Assembly: GCA_964405735.1 (NCBI GenBank)
Contig: CAYOPD010000002.1
Span: forward strand, 1 to 64,000
DNA: 64,000 bases
DNA from: JADJLQ01 sp964405735
Lineage (GTDB): Bacteria; Bacteroidota; Bacteroidia; Chitinophagales; Saprospiraceae
Reading direction: 5' to 3'
Shown: positions 17,108 to 25,683 of the stretch, piece by piece
How the letters are laid out: the number at the start of each line of letters is the position of its first letter
How positions within the stretch are numbered: position 1 is the first letter of the stretch
The notes under the pieces: model-generated
Database searches by the model: none
Told to the model about the DNA's origin: nothing
What the model saw: only the letters and a program-made list of their open reading frames with translations
Position numbers and translations under genes: made by a program

Positions 17108-17887
17108 CTACCCGCCTTTCCTCACCTGCCTGATAAATTGGCCAACCGTCGCAGCCAGGTCCTGACTGCCTTGCAGGGCATTGATAAAAGCACTGCCGAT
17201 GATGGCACCCTGGGCAAAGCGGCAAGCCTGATCGAAAGTTGCCTTATTGGAAATACCAAACCCGATGAGCCTTGGATTTTTGAGTCCCATCGCAGAAATC
17301 CGACGGAAATAAGCTTCCTGGTAGTCCTCAATGCCCGCTTTGGCGCCGGTGATGGCATTTGAAGACACCATATAGATAAAACTGTTGCTCACCTGGTCAA
17401 TGTGCCGGATACGCGCTTCAGGGGTCTGGGGCGTGATCAGGAAGGTGATGTCCATCCCATATTTTTCGAACATGGACCGGTAATGCAATTCATATTCCTC
17501 CACCGGCAGGTCGGGCAGGATCAGGGCATCCACTCCGCTCTCTTTTGCCCTGGACAGGAATTTCTCCTCTCCATATTGCATTACCTGGTTGAAATAGCCC
17601 ATCAGGATAAAAGGCATAGAGGTAAATTTCCTTGCATCGGCCACCTGATTGAAAAGCAGGTCCAGCGACATGCCGTTTTTAAGGGCCACCTGGCTGCTGG
17701 CCTGGATAGTCGGCCCATCGGCCAGCGGGTCGCTGTAAGGCATTCCTATTTCAACCATATCCACATCCGCATCGGATAAAGCCTTTATGATGGGTACTGT
17801 ATCTTCCAGGCCGGGATAACCGGCAGTGAAATAGATATTGAGGATGCCCTGAGGCTTCCGTTTCAATAAATCAAACAATCGACTCAT
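17108..17887 (-). CDS. trpA: Tryptophan synthase alpha subunit
   Basis: TIM-barrel subunit of 259 residues that cleaves indole-3-glycerol phosphate to indole and glyceraldehyde 3-phosphate. The catalytic Glu and Asp lie in VEIGMPYSDPLADGP (E46, D57), and LILPDLPVEE and the phosphate-binding GFGIS are present. Last gene of the trpEGDCFBA operon; it overlaps trpB by 17 bases, which suits the stoichiometric alpha2-beta2 complex. No clear terminator hairpin follows; the downstream spacer is a pyrimidine-rich tract. Confidence 0.96.
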   Translation of the reverse strand: MSRLFDLLKRKPQGILNIYFTAGYPGLEDTVPIIKALSDADVDMVEIGMPYSDPLADGPTIQASSQVALKNGMSLDLLFNQVADARKFTSMPFILMGYFNQVMQYGEEKFLSRAKESGVDALILPDLPVEEYELHYRSMFEKYGMDITFLITPQTPEARIRHIDQVSNSFIYMVSSNAITGAKAGIEDYQEAYFRRISAMGLKNPRLIGFGISNKATFDQACRFAQGAIIGSAFINALQGSQDLAATVGQFIRQVRKGG

Positions 17888-19067
17888 AGGTATCCAGGTA
17901 TTTCATGTAAGTGGCCAGGTCCTTATCTCCCCGGCCTGAAAGGCAAATAACCATGTTTTCTCCCGGCTTGTATTGCATCTGGTCAAGCGCTGCGAGGGCA
18001 TGGGCGGATTCCAGGGCAGGAATGATGCCTTCCAGCCTGGTTAACACAAAAGCGGCTTTGACCGCGTCTTCATCCGTGATGGCAATGGCCTGAGCACGGC
18101 CTGTCCGGATCAGGTGGGCATGCAGGGGACCGATGCCCGGGTAATCCAGGCCTGCGGATATGGAATGGGGTTCGATGATCTGGCCATCGGAAGTCTGCAT
18201 CAGCAGGGTTTTGCTCCCATGTATGATACCGACAGAACCGAGTACACTCGTGGCCGCACTCCTGCCGCTGTATATCCCTTCGCCGGCTGCTTCGACAGCC
18301 ACCAGGCGCACTTTTTGCTTGTCCAGATAATGATAAAAAGCGCCGGCTGCATTGCTGCCTCCGCCCACACAGGCGATAATGGTGTCTGGATCCGGCGAGC
18401 CGATGTATTCGGGCAATTGCTCCCTGATTTCTGAGCTGATCACACTCTGAAAACGGGCTACCATATCCGGATAAGGATGGGGCCCGACTACGGAACCAAT
18501 GATATAATGAGTGTCTTCCGGATGCTGGATCCAGTCCCGTATGGCTTCATTGGTAGCATCCTTAAGGGTTTGGGAACCGCTGGTAGCCGGGACCACCCGG
18601 GCTCCAAGCATTCGCATCCGGGCCACATTGGGCGCTTGCCTTTCAATATCCACCGATCCCATATATACGATGCATTCCAGGTTTTTGAGGGCGCAAACAG
18701 TAGCGGTGGCCACCCCATGCTGTCCTGCCCCGGTTTCAGCGATAATCCTTTTTTTACCCAGCCGCTCCGCCAATAAGATCTGGCCGATGGTATTGTTGAT
18801 TTTATGAGCACCGGTATGGTTAAGGTCTTCCCGTTTGAGAAAAATTCTGGCCTTGTATCTATCCGACAATCGTTTGGCCTCATACAGGGGGCTGGGTCTT
18901 CCAACATAATGTTTCAACAGGTAATTGAATTCTTCCTGGAAAGCGGGTTCATGGATGATTTTAAGGTATTCCGACCTGAGTTGTTCTACGTTATACTGGA
19001 GCATCTCCGGAATAAAAGCTCCCCCGAATATGCCATAAAACCCTTTGGAATCAACTGCGTAATTCAT
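17871..19067 (-). CDS. trpB: Tryptophan synthase beta subunit
   Basis: PLP enzyme of 398 residues that condenses indole with serine. The PLP lysine is K89 in HTGAHKINNTIGQ, and the phosphate-binding GGGSNAAG is intact. I start at the ATG at 19067 (MNYAVDSKG), two codons inside a longer alternative (19073) that would add Met-Cys. Length and motifs match the main TrpB1 type that works with TrpA. It overlaps trpF by 17 bases and trpA by 17. Confidence 0.96.
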   Translation of the reverse strand: MNYAVDSKGFYGIFGGAFIPEMLQYNVEQLRSEYLKIIHEPAFQEEFNYLLKHYVGRPSPLYEAKRLSDRYKARIFLKREDLNHTGAHKINNTIGQILLAERLGKKRIIAETGAGQHGVATATVCALKNLECIVYMGSVDIERQAPNVARMRMLGARVVPATSGSQTLKDATNEAIRDWIQHPEDTHYIIGSVVGPHPYPDMVARFQSVISSEIREQLPEYIGSPDPDTIIACVGGGSNAAGAFYHYLDKQKVRLVAVEAAGEGIYSGRSAATSVLGSVGIIHGSKTLLMQTSDGQIIEPHSISAGLDYPGIGPLHAHLIRTGRAQAIAITDEDAVKAAFVLTRLEGIIPALESAHALAALDQMQYKPGENMVICLSGRGDKDLATYMKYLDTYESIV

Positions 19068-19674
19068 GCACAAATTTTTTAATCGTTATGAGGTCTTTAT
19101 TGCCCGGGGCATGCTCAAACCGGCTGTTGATGTCAATGCCCATGCAGGCCGGATGGTTGAAATAACGGATTTCATCCAGGTGGTCGTAGGAGATGCCTCC
19201 GCTGAGCAGAAAAGGCGTGGCCCCCTGGTATTCGGCGAGTTTTGCCCAGTCGAATCGGACCCCGTTGCCACCGGGCGCATCGCCCCTGGCATCAAAAACA
19301 AAGAGGTCAACATATCCGTCAAACTCAGCCGTTTTTTCAAAATCAAAAAGCCGGTCGATGGAAAAAGCCTTGATGACTTCAATGCCACGGTGCTGAATAC
19401 GGGTGCAAAATTCGGGAGACTCACTGCCATGTAGTTGCACCGCGTCAAGCTGGTACCGGCTTTGGGTATAAAGAATCTGCTCGTATGGGCTGTTGACAAA
19501 CACCCCTGTTTTCTTCTTACCGCCAAACAACAAGGGATCAATATCCAGGTCCACAAACCGGGGTGACCCCGGGTGAAAGATCAGTCCGATATAATCCACT
19601 TCCATGCCGGCCAGTGCGTGGATCTGTTCCGCATGCCGCATGCCGCACACTTTGATTAAAAGATCAGGATTCAT
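19051..19674 (-). CDS. trpF: Phosphoribosylanthranilate isomerase
   Basis: TIM-barrel isomerase of 207 residues. It starts with the catalytic-Cys motif KVCGMR, continues with GLIFHPGSPRFVD and VQLHGSE, and ends with LSGGIS and GIDINSRFE, the phosphate-binding loops. It is free-standing rather than fused to trpC. It overlaps trpC by 11 bases and trpB by 17. Confidence 0.95.
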   Translation of the reverse strand: MNPDLLIKVCGMRHAEQIHALAGMEVDYIGLIFHPGSPRFVDLDIDPLLFGGKKKTGVFVNSPYEQILYTQSRYQLDAVQLHGSESPEFCTRIQHRGIEVIKAFSIDRLFDFEKTAEFDGYVDLFVFDARGDAPGGNGVRFDWAKLAEYQGATPFLLSGGISYDHLDEIRYFNHPACMGIDINSRFEHAPGNKDLITIKKFVHELRS

Positions 19675-20461
19675 GGTACTGGGAGTTTTTGAGGCTGTTT
19701 ACAAATGCTCCGCATAGTGCGCCGGGATCACCCGCCTTCATGAAGGTTTCGCCAATCAGAAACCCCCGATAACCCACTTTCGATAATTCAAGCAGTTCTG
19801 CGGCCCCCTTAAGCCCGCTTTCAGAAACCCAAACCGGTTCGGTGGGCAATCCCTCGGCCATGAATAGGGATTTTTCAATACCCGTATGAAAGGTTTTAAG
19901 GTCCCGGTTGTTGATGCCCAGCAAGTCGATACCCGGAATCCATTTATCCAATTCGGATTCATCGTGCATTTCGAGCAGGACTTCCATCCCGAGGTCGTGG
20001 GCAAGCCGGCTAAGGTCCCTGACCTGATCCCCACTCAGGCATTCGGCGATCAATAAGACCAGGTCGGCTCCGGCATATTTGGCTTCATAGACCTGGTAGG
20101 GATCCAGGATAAATTCTTTTCTCAAAACGGGGACTTCCAGGCCCGGACGGGCGTCCAGGATATCCTGCAGGGAACCTGCGAAAAAGTCATGGTCTGTCAA
20201 TATGGAACAGGCACTTGCACCATGAAGGGCATAGGACCGGGTGATCTCCATCACGGAGGCGGACTGACGGATGACCCCTTTTGATGGTGATTTTCGTTTG
20301 AATTCAGCAATGATTCCCGCCCTTTCGTGCAGGCTTTTCGCCAGGGAAAGGCAAGGCCTGTCAAAATAAAGGCCTGCCTTCAATTGCTCCAGGCTAATCC
20401 TGGCCTTAGCGGTTTCGATTTCTTTTCGTTTGTTGCCAACGATTTGTTCCAATACGTTCAT
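19664..20461 (-). CDS. trpC: Indole-3-glycerol phosphate synthase
   Basis: TIM-barrel synthase of 265 residues. EFKRKSPSKG holds the first substrate-binding lysine, VLRKEFILDPYQV the catalytic one, and LLIAECL, GINNRDLKTF and SESGL follow in the family order. Start overlaps trpD by four bases (ATGA). Separate from trpF, unlike the fused enterobacterial enzyme. Confidence 0.96.
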   Translation of the reverse strand: MNVLEQIVGNKRKEIETAKARISLEQLKAGLYFDRPCLSLAKSLHERAGIIAEFKRKSPSKGVIRQSASVMEITRSYALHGASACSILTDHDFFAGSLQDILDARPGLEVPVLRKEFILDPYQVYEAKYAGADLVLLIAECLSGDQVRDLSRLAHDLGMEVLLEMHDESELDKWIPGIDLLGINNRDLKTFHTGIEKSLFMAEGLPTEPVWVSESGLKGAAELLELSKVGYRGFLIGETFMKAGDPGALCGAFVNSLKNSQYHES

Positions 20462-21456
20462 GCGATGGCTTCGATGAGGTTTTTAAATGATTGAAATGCC
20501 CTGCCGCTTTTTATGCTTTCTTCAGCGGCCGAGACCGCTTCGGCGAGGCTGAGGGCAGGGTCACAGGTTTGAATGGCAATAGCCGCATTGGCCGAAACGA
20601 CGGCCTGTTGGGCCGGAGTGCCCGCCCCTTTCAGGACATGGAGAAAGATCGATGCTGCATCTTCGCGGGTATCGCCTCCATAAATTTCTTCCTGTTTCAC
20701 GGTCTTCATACCCAGGTCCGCCGGAGAAAGGATCCGGTCGGAGGAATGGGTTTTGACCTTAAAATTGCCTGTAAGGGAGATTTCATCGTATCCATCGAGA
20801 GCATGAAGAACGGCAAAACGCTTTTCGGCTTGTTTTTGAAAAAGGTAGGAATACAATCGGGCCAGTTCGAGGTTAAATACGCCGGCCATTTGAAATTTTG
20901 GCCTGGCCGGATTGACCAGGGGACCGAGCATATTGAAAAAGGTTTTTACACCTAGTTGTTTCCGGATTGGCGCCACGCTTTTCATGGCTGGATGAAACAG
21001 GGGGGCATGTAAAAAACAGATATTGCTTTGATCCAATTGTTTTTTGAGGGTATCCAGGTCGTTGGTAAACCGGTATCCCAGGGTTTCCAGCACATCGGAA
21101 GAACCGCACTTGGAGCTCACCCCGGAATTTCCGTGTTTGGTCACCTTATAGCCGGCTCCGGCCACTACGAAAGCTGCAAGGGTGGAAATATTAAAGGTGT
21201 TTTTTCCATCACCCCCCGTACCGCAAAGGTCAATGGTGTCCTGTCCTTCAAAGTCAACCGGCACTGCCATTTCCAGGAGGGCGTCCACAAAACCCTGCAG
21301 TTCTTCTTCCGAGATGGCTCTCATGAGGTAGACCGTAATGAAGGCCGCCACCTGGGATTCATTGTAGACATTCCGGGAAATATTGACCAGGATCTCCCTG
21401 GCTTCGGCCCGGGTTAATTTTTTGTGTTCAAATAGATAAGTGAGGATTTTTTTCAT
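20458..21456 (-). CDS. trpD: Anthranilate phosphoribosyltransferase
   Basis: Enzyme of 332 residues that transfers phosphoribosyl from PRPP to anthranilate. The PRPP/Mg loop CGTGGDGKNTFNIST (about 80-94), KHGNSGVSSKCGSSD and the Asp/Glu pair of DGYDEIS are all present. Begins 20 bases after trpG, which is a separate gene, and overlaps trpC by four bases. Confidence 0.95.
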   Translation of the reverse strand: MKKILTYLFEHKKLTRAEAREILVNISRNVYNESQVAAFITVYLMRAISEEELQGFVDALLEMAVPVDFEGQDTIDLCGTGGDGKNTFNISTLAAFVVAGAGYKVTKHGNSGVSSKCGSSDVLETLGYRFTNDLDTLKKQLDQSNICFLHAPLFHPAMKSVAPIRKQLGVKTFFNMLGPLVNPARPKFQMAGVFNLELARLYSYLFQKQAEKRFAVLHALDGYDEISLTGNFKVKTHSSDRILSPADLGMKTVKQEEIYGGDTREDAASIFLHVLKGAGTPAQQAVVSANAAIAIQTCDPALSLAEAVSAAEESIKSGRAFQSFKNLIEAIA

Positions 21457-21476
21457 TGGATTGGCGCTTGATGATA

Positions 21477-22088
21477 TCAGAAGGTATCTTCTATCAGTTG
21501 TTTTTTAAATAAGGATTCGCTTTCCACCAGGAAATTGGCCAGGATTTTTTTCCCTTCCGGGGTCAGGACGGATTCCGGATGAAACTGCACCCCTTTCACA
21601 TGGTATGTCTTGTGACTGGCCGCCATGATCATACCGGCATCATCCACCGCCGTGACCTGCAACGGGTCCGGCACCTGGTTTTGATCGACCACCCAGGAAT
21701 GGTACCTGCCCGCCTGGAAGGGGGAAGGGATTCCCTGAAAAATAGCTTCTCCCGGGTCCGTAATATATATCGGGGTATGCACGCCATGATACACTTTGGA
21801 CAGGTTGACCAGTCTGCCCCCATAAGCTTCCCCGATGGCCTGCAATCCAAGGCAGACCCCGAAAATGGATTTAACCGGCCCGTAGGTGCGGATCACGTCC
21901 AGGATAATCCCCGATTCGGAAGGGACTCCGGGGCCAGGCGAAATAAAAATGCAATCGTAATCCGCCGCAAAGGATACCGGTACTTCGTCATTGCGTACCA
22001 CCTTGATGGCTTTACCGGTCAGCTCACGTAAATATTGCACAAGGTTATAGGTAAAGGAATCGTAATTGTCGATCATCAGTATTTTCAT
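21477..22088 (-). CDS. trpG: Anthranilate synthase glutamine amidotransferase subunit
   Basis: Class I glutamine amidotransferase of 203 residues that supplies ammonia to TrpE. The nucleophile is C79 in GVCLGLQAIGEAYGG, and the His/Glu of the triad are H170 and E172 in VQFHPESV; the N-terminal IDNYDSFTYNL and SPGPG are typical. It lies 8 bases after trpE. In some bacteria the same subunit also serves aminodeoxychorismate synthase; no pabB is nearby to test that. Confidence 0.94.
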   Translation of the reverse strand: MKILMIDNYDSFTYNLVQYLRELTGKAIKVVRNDEVPVSFAADYDCIFISPGPGVPSESGIILDVIRTYGPVKSIFGVCLGLQAIGEAYGGRLVNLSKVYHGVHTPIYITDPGEAIFQGIPSPFQAGRYHSWVVDQNQVPDPLQVTAVDDAGMIMAASHKTYHVKGVQFHPESVLTPEGKKILANFLVESESLFKKQLIEDTF

Positions 22089-22096
22089 GGCTCTGT

Positions 22097-23503
22097 TTAT
22101 TTGATGTTTTGTGCTTCAGACATGGCTTTCCGGAGGGCGCCGAGTTTGTTGCTTACTTCCTGCAATTCGTTTTCTTCCACACTGCTGAATACAATGCCGG
22201 CACCGGCCTCATAATGCAGGACCTGGTCCTTGCTTAAAAACGAACGAATGGTGATGGCGTGATTGAGCGATCCGTCAAAACCGACGAAACCGATGGACCC
22301 CCCGTAAAAATTACGGTGTTCCGGTTCGTAAGCATTGATGAGCTCAATGGCCTTGTATTTGGGTGCTCCGGAAAGGGTCCCGGCAGGGAAGGTATCCCCG
22401 AACACTTTAAAAATATTGTGCCCTTGCGACAACTGGCCGTCTACTTTGGATACCAGGTGGATGACATGGCTGAAATATTGCACTTCCTTGAGTACACGGA
22501 CCTCCACCTTATCGGAATGGACGCCAAGGTCATTGCGGGCCAGGTCAACCAACATGATGTGCTCGGCATTTTCTTTTGGGTCGAGCGCCAGTTCTTTGGC
22601 CCTCTGCTGGTCCTGGTCGTCATTGCCCGTCCTTTTGTACGTGCCCGCGATCGGATTGACACTGGCCACCCCGTTTTTAATCACCAGTTGGGATTCAGGT
22701 GAAGAACCAAAAATCCGGTAATCCCCCAGGTCAAAATAAAACAGGTATGGGGACGGGTTCACCGAACGCAAGGCCCGGTAAACATTAAAATCATCCCCTG
22801 TAAATCCCTGCCGGAAACGGCGGGCAAAAACCACCTGGAACACATCCCCGATCTGACAATGATACTTCCCTTTCGACACGAGGTCCCGGTATTCCTGGTC
22901 GGTCAGTGAGCTGCTCTCCTCCCCTTCCTTGTGAAAACGGAATGTGCTGACCTGTTCATTCAGGATGAGGGAATCGAGGTATTCAATCCCATTGGACTGG
23001 CCGTCCAGGCTGTTTTCCATGATATACATTTCATCCTTGAAATGATCGATGGCGATGATGAATCTATAAAGGGTGAGGCGGACATCGGGTATGTCCGTGG
23101 TTCGTTTGGCCGGATCAAAGGTGATGGTATCGAAATATTGGATCGCATCAAAATTAAAATGCCCGAAAATGCCGTTGAGAAGGTGAAATTCCCCATGACG
23201 CCGAAACTCAAACTGGTCCATAAATTCCTGAAGCCGTTCCGACAAATCGTGTGGCTTGACCAACCGGTGTTCCCGGATAACGCCTCCGGGCAATTCCACT
23301 TCCATGATCCCCGCACGCACAGCGATGGAGGCCAACTTACCCAGACCCAGATAGGAATGGCAATTCTCAATACTCCTGAAGTCGGTGCTTTCCAGAAGGC
23401 CCGATTCATCGAAATGGTCCCTCAGCTTTAAATACAAATGCACCGGGGTCACCGTATCAGCCAGGTATTTCCTGCTTTGAACATATATTTTTATTTTTTC
23501 CAT
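22097..23503 (-). CDS. trpE: Anthranilate synthase component I
   Basis: Chorismate-binding enzyme of 468 residues, first committed step to tryptophan. The C-terminal catalytic domain has QIGDVFQVV, the GTYKRTG block, LVDLARNDLG, SHVIHLVS and AGTLSGAPK, and ends with GAGIVFSS. The N-terminal LLES (36-39), followed by TD, is the tryptophan-binding element of feedback-inhibited TrpE, so the enzyme is probably allosterically controlled as well as attenuated. It starts 84 bases after the leader peptide stop, right after a stable hairpin. Confidence 0.96.
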   Translation of the reverse strand: MEKIKIYVQSRKYLADTVTPVHLYLKLRDHFDESGLLESTDFRSIENCHSYLGLGKLASIAVRAGIMEVELPGGVIREHRLVKPHDLSERLQEFMDQFEFRRHGEFHLLNGIFGHFNFDAIQYFDTITFDPAKRTTDIPDVRLTLYRFIIAIDHFKDEMYIMENSLDGQSNGIEYLDSLILNEQVSTFRFHKEGEESSSLTDQEYRDLVSKGKYHCQIGDVFQVVFARRFRQGFTGDDFNVYRALRSVNPSPYLFYFDLGDYRIFGSSPESQLVIKNGVASVNPIAGTYKRTGNDDQDQQRAKELALDPKENAEHIMLVDLARNDLGVHSDKVEVRVLKEVQYFSHVIHLVSKVDGQLSQGHNIFKVFGDTFPAGTLSGAPKYKAIELINAYEPEHRNFYGGSIGFVGFDGSLNHAITIRSFLSKDQVLHYEAGAGIVFSSVEENELQEVSNKLGALRKAMSEAQNIK

Positions 23504-23517
23504 GCTTTCACAAACTG

Positions 23518-23552
23518 AAAGCGGCCTGCCGGGTGCACCGACAAGCCGCTTT
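23518..23552 (-). terminator. Attenuator hairpin before trpE
   Basis: Stem of eight perfect pairs (AAAGCGGC with GCCGCTTT) around a 19-base loop that can itself form CGG/CCG pairs. It lacks the following U-run of a standard intrinsic terminator and sits within 20 bases of the trpE start codon. It may thus occlude the ribosome site instead of stopping the polymerase. Confidence 0.55.
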
Positions 23553-23587
23553 GGTTATATCATTTTTTTAACAAACAACTGGCTTGC

Positions 23588-23644
23588 TCAGACCACCCGG
23601 GGATCAGGGACCTGCCACCACCAGCTATTGTTTGTTTTTTTCAT
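23588..23644 (-). CDS. trpL: trp operon leader peptide with three tandem Trp codons
   Basis: An 18-codon frame, MKKTNNSWWWQVPDPRVV, starts at an ATG 19 bases below a -7 promoter box and stops with TGA 84 bases before trpE. Residues 8-10 are three consecutive TGG codons. Trp is rare in proteins, so such a run in a tiny ORF at the head of a trp operon is the classic signature of ribosome-mediated attenuation: stalling at the Trp codons when charged tRNA-Trp is scarce would decide which RNA hairpin forms. The peptide itself probably has no function. It has no strong Shine-Dalgarno, as is usual in this phylum. Confidence 0.85.
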   Translation of the reverse strand: MKKTNNSWWWQVPDPRVV

Positions 23645-23662
23645 ATTGTTTACTACAGGTGG

Positions 23663-23670
23663 CAAATATA
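23663..23670 (-). promoter_or_regulatory. -7 promoter box of the trp operon
   Basis: TATATTTG on the minus strand, a perfect TAnnTTTG match, with transcription expected to begin near 23656, about a dozen bases before the leader-peptide ATG at 23644. No clear TTTG -33 element is seen at the standard distance. Confidence 0.6.
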
Positions 23671-23721
23671 ATGCCGTTTTTGAATTGTCGCAGAGGGTGG
23701 AGAAAAAAATATGAAGGGGCA

Positions 23722-24723
23722 TTACATCAGCAGGCGGCTGACCAGTTCTTTAAGCAGGGCACCTTCCTCAATCCCCCTGCTGTTGACCCCTTTGTACTTC
23801 AGGTCGTATTCCCTGAGCAGGAACAGCGCGTGCTCAAGCTGCGGCAGGCTGAAATGTTTCAGGGCCTCCTTATACTCCCTGAGAAAAAATGGGCTTTTCA
23901 ATTGCAGGGCTGCCATGAGATCCTGGTCATTTTTGGCATTGGCGGCGCGGGCAGAAAATAATTTACTGATATAGGCATACAGGTTGGCCAGGATCATCAC
24001 CATTGGACTTGCCTTGGGGTTTGCTTCAAAATAATGAATTATCCGGAAGGCCTTTGTTGTATCCCGTTGTCCTATGGCTTTCTGCAATTCGAACACATTA
24101 AAATCCTTGTGTATGCCGATCAGTTCATCCAGGTCCTTCGCGGTAACCACTTCGTCCGGATTGGCCGAAATCCTTATTTTTTCAATCGCTTGTATGATGG
24201 ACCCCAGGTCGGTGCCCAGGTATTCCGCCATCAGGTGGCAGGCATCCGGTGCAATTTTGATTCCTTTCCGGAAGGCTTCTTTCAGGATCCAGTCCGGCAC
24301 CTGGTTCTCATACAGCGGTTTCGATTCAAAGAGGATCCCGTTTTGTTTGATTGCTTTGGCGGCCCTGGTGCGTTGATCAAACTTTTTGTATTTATAACAA
24401 AGTACAAGTATGGTAGAGGATACCGGGTTTTCAAAATAGGCTTCCATCTCATCCATGCCCCGCATTTCCTGGGCTTCCCGGATGAGGATCAGACGGTGAC
24501 TGGACATCATGGGATATTGCCGCGCTTCGTCCAGGACCGTCCTGAAATCGGTTTCTTTCCCATAAAACACCCGCATGTTGAAGACCTGCTCGGTTTCATT
24601 GAGCATATTATCCTGAATAAAAGTGGAAATCTGATCGATGAAATAAGGTTCTTCCCCGTGAAGCAAGTAGATGGGATACCGCTCCCCCTTTTTGATCGTT
24701 TCTATAAATTCATCGGCATTCAT
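23722..24723 (-). CDS. holA: DNA polymerase III delta subunit
   Basis: Clamp-loader delta subunit of 333 residues, which opens the beta sliding clamp. The N-terminus (IYLLHGEEPYFIDQISTFI) and the AAA+-like body without a functional P-loop are those of HolA. The clamp-binding helix region QYPMMSSHRLILIREA (about 69-84) and C-terminal collar domain (from about 210) are recognisable. It is a single gene upstream of the trp promoter; a near-consensus box TATCTTTA lies nine bases before its ATG. Confidence 0.9.
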   Translation of the reverse strand: MNADEFIETIKKGERYPIYLLHGEEPYFIDQISTFIQDNMLNETEQVFNMRVFYGKETDFRTVLDEARQYPMMSSHRLILIREAQEMRGMDEMEAYFENPVSSTILVLCYKYKKFDQRTRAAKAIKQNGILFESKPLYENQVPDWILKEAFRKGIKIAPDACHLMAEYLGTDLGSIIQAIEKIRISANPDEVVTAKDLDELIGIHKDFNVFELQKAIGQRDTTKAFRIIHYFEANPKASPMVMILANLYAYISKLFSARAANAKNDQDLMAALQLKSPFFLREYKEALKHFSLPQLEHALFLLREYDLKYKGVNSRGIEEGALLKELVSRLLM

Positions 24724-24912
24724 GTCGTGCCGTAAAGATAGGGCAAAGATGGCTTTAAGCTATGATCTATGAGCTAGTGGTTACCCAACCCTTGTCAATG
24801 CCCTTTTGCTCCTTTCACCATTAACCATTGACCTTCCTCCCTTCCTCCCTTCCTCCCTTCCTCCTTTTCTCCTTTTCTCCCCTGTTATTCTTAATTTTAC
24901 CCAATCATTATT
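24724..24912. repeat. Divergent holA/surE spacer with pyrimidine octamer repeats
   Basis: The spacer contains four tandem copies of a CTTCCTCC-type octamer around 24834-24865, followed by CCTTTTCTCC words up to about 24890. A near-match to a -7 box (TAATTTTA) lies about 13 bases before the surE ATG. No gene or terminator is visible. Similar pyrimidine-rich spacers occur near 17000 and 44290. Confidence 0.5.
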
Positions 24913-25683
24913 ATGTCCAGACCGCTTATCCTAGTGACCAATGACGATGGACTATTCGCGCCAGGCATCCGGGCCCTGGTAAAAGTAGCTGCAGAATTCG
25001 GGGAAATCGTGATCGTTGCGCCCAACAGTCCCCAATCCGGCCAGGGACACGCTGTCACCCTTGAAACCCCCTTGCGGATCAACCGTGTGAATACCTTCGG
25101 CGACCTGGAGGCCTATGAATGCACCGGGACCCCTGTCGACTGCGTAAAACTGGCCAAACACCTGGTCCTTCGCAACCGGAAGGTGGATCTCTGCCTCTCG
25201 GGGATCAATCATGGATCAAATTCCTCCATCAACATCATTTATTCCGGGACGATGTCCGCAGCCATGGAAGCCTCCATTGAAGGCATCGATTCAATCGGTT
25301 TTTCCCTGCTGGATTATTCTTTTGACGCCGATTTTGAGTCCTCCGAATTTTATGTCCGGCATCTTATCGAAAAGACCCTTCGTCATGGCCTCACCCACAC
25401 CAACCTGCTCAATGTCAATATTCCTAAATTGAAAAAATCCGAGATCCGGGGCATTCGCGTCTGCAGACAGGCGGAAGGAAGATGGCAGGAAGAATTTATG
25501 GAAGGCACCGATCCCAGAGGGCAGAAATATTATTGGCTAACCGGTAAATTTGTTACAAAAGATGCCCTGGAAGACACGGATGAATGGGCTTTGCACAACG
25601 GTTATATTTCAGTGGTCCCATCAGGCCACAACCTGACCCGTCACCAGGCCATTGAACCGCTCAGATTCCTCGAAAATGTCTAA
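24913..25683 (+). CDS. surE: 5'/3'-nucleotidase SurE
   Basis: Metal-dependent nucleotidase of 256 residues that dephosphorylates nucleoside monophosphates, linked to stationary-phase survival. The metal site DD of VTNDDGLFAPG (D11, D12), Ser of NSPQSGQGHAVTL and Asn of SGINHGSNSSINIIYSGT are conserved. The C-terminal domain-swap region is complete. The next gene begins within its last 8 bases, giving an operon with lpxB. Confidence 0.95.
   Translation: MSRPLILVTNDDGLFAPGIRALVKVAAEFGEIVIVAPNSPQSGQGHAVTLETPLRINRVNTFGDLEAYECTGTPVDCVKLAKHLVLRNRKVDLCLSGINHGSNSSINIIYSGTMSAAMEASIEGIDSIGFSLLDYSFDADFESSEFYVRHLIEKTLRHGLTHTNLLNVNIPKLKKSEIRGIRVCRQAEGRWQEEFMEGTDPRGQKYYWLTGKFVTKDALEDTDEWALHNGYISVVPSGHNLTRHQAIEPLRFLENV

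Larger units (their letters stand above)
23504..23656 (-). promoter_or_regulatory. trp operon attenuator/leader region
   Basis: About 150 nt of leader lie between the probable transcription start and trpE. It contains the Trp-rich leader ORF, then a hairpin with 8-bp perfect arms (AAAGCGGC/GCCGCTTT, 23518-23525 and 23545-23552) ending 14 bases before the trpE ATG. The leader-peptide region also contains CCGGGTG (23594-23600 read on the minus strand), exactly complementary to CACCCGG in the hairpin loop side (23529-23535), giving a rival pairing. Upstream GCCACC can pair with GGTGGC inside the Trp codons. No U-run follows the hairpin, so control may be at translation start or by another termination mode. 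The attenuation role is inferred. Confidence 0.75.

Noticed and set aside
24034..24735. 233-codon plus-strand open frame
   Set aside because: Antisense to holA; no promoter or family.
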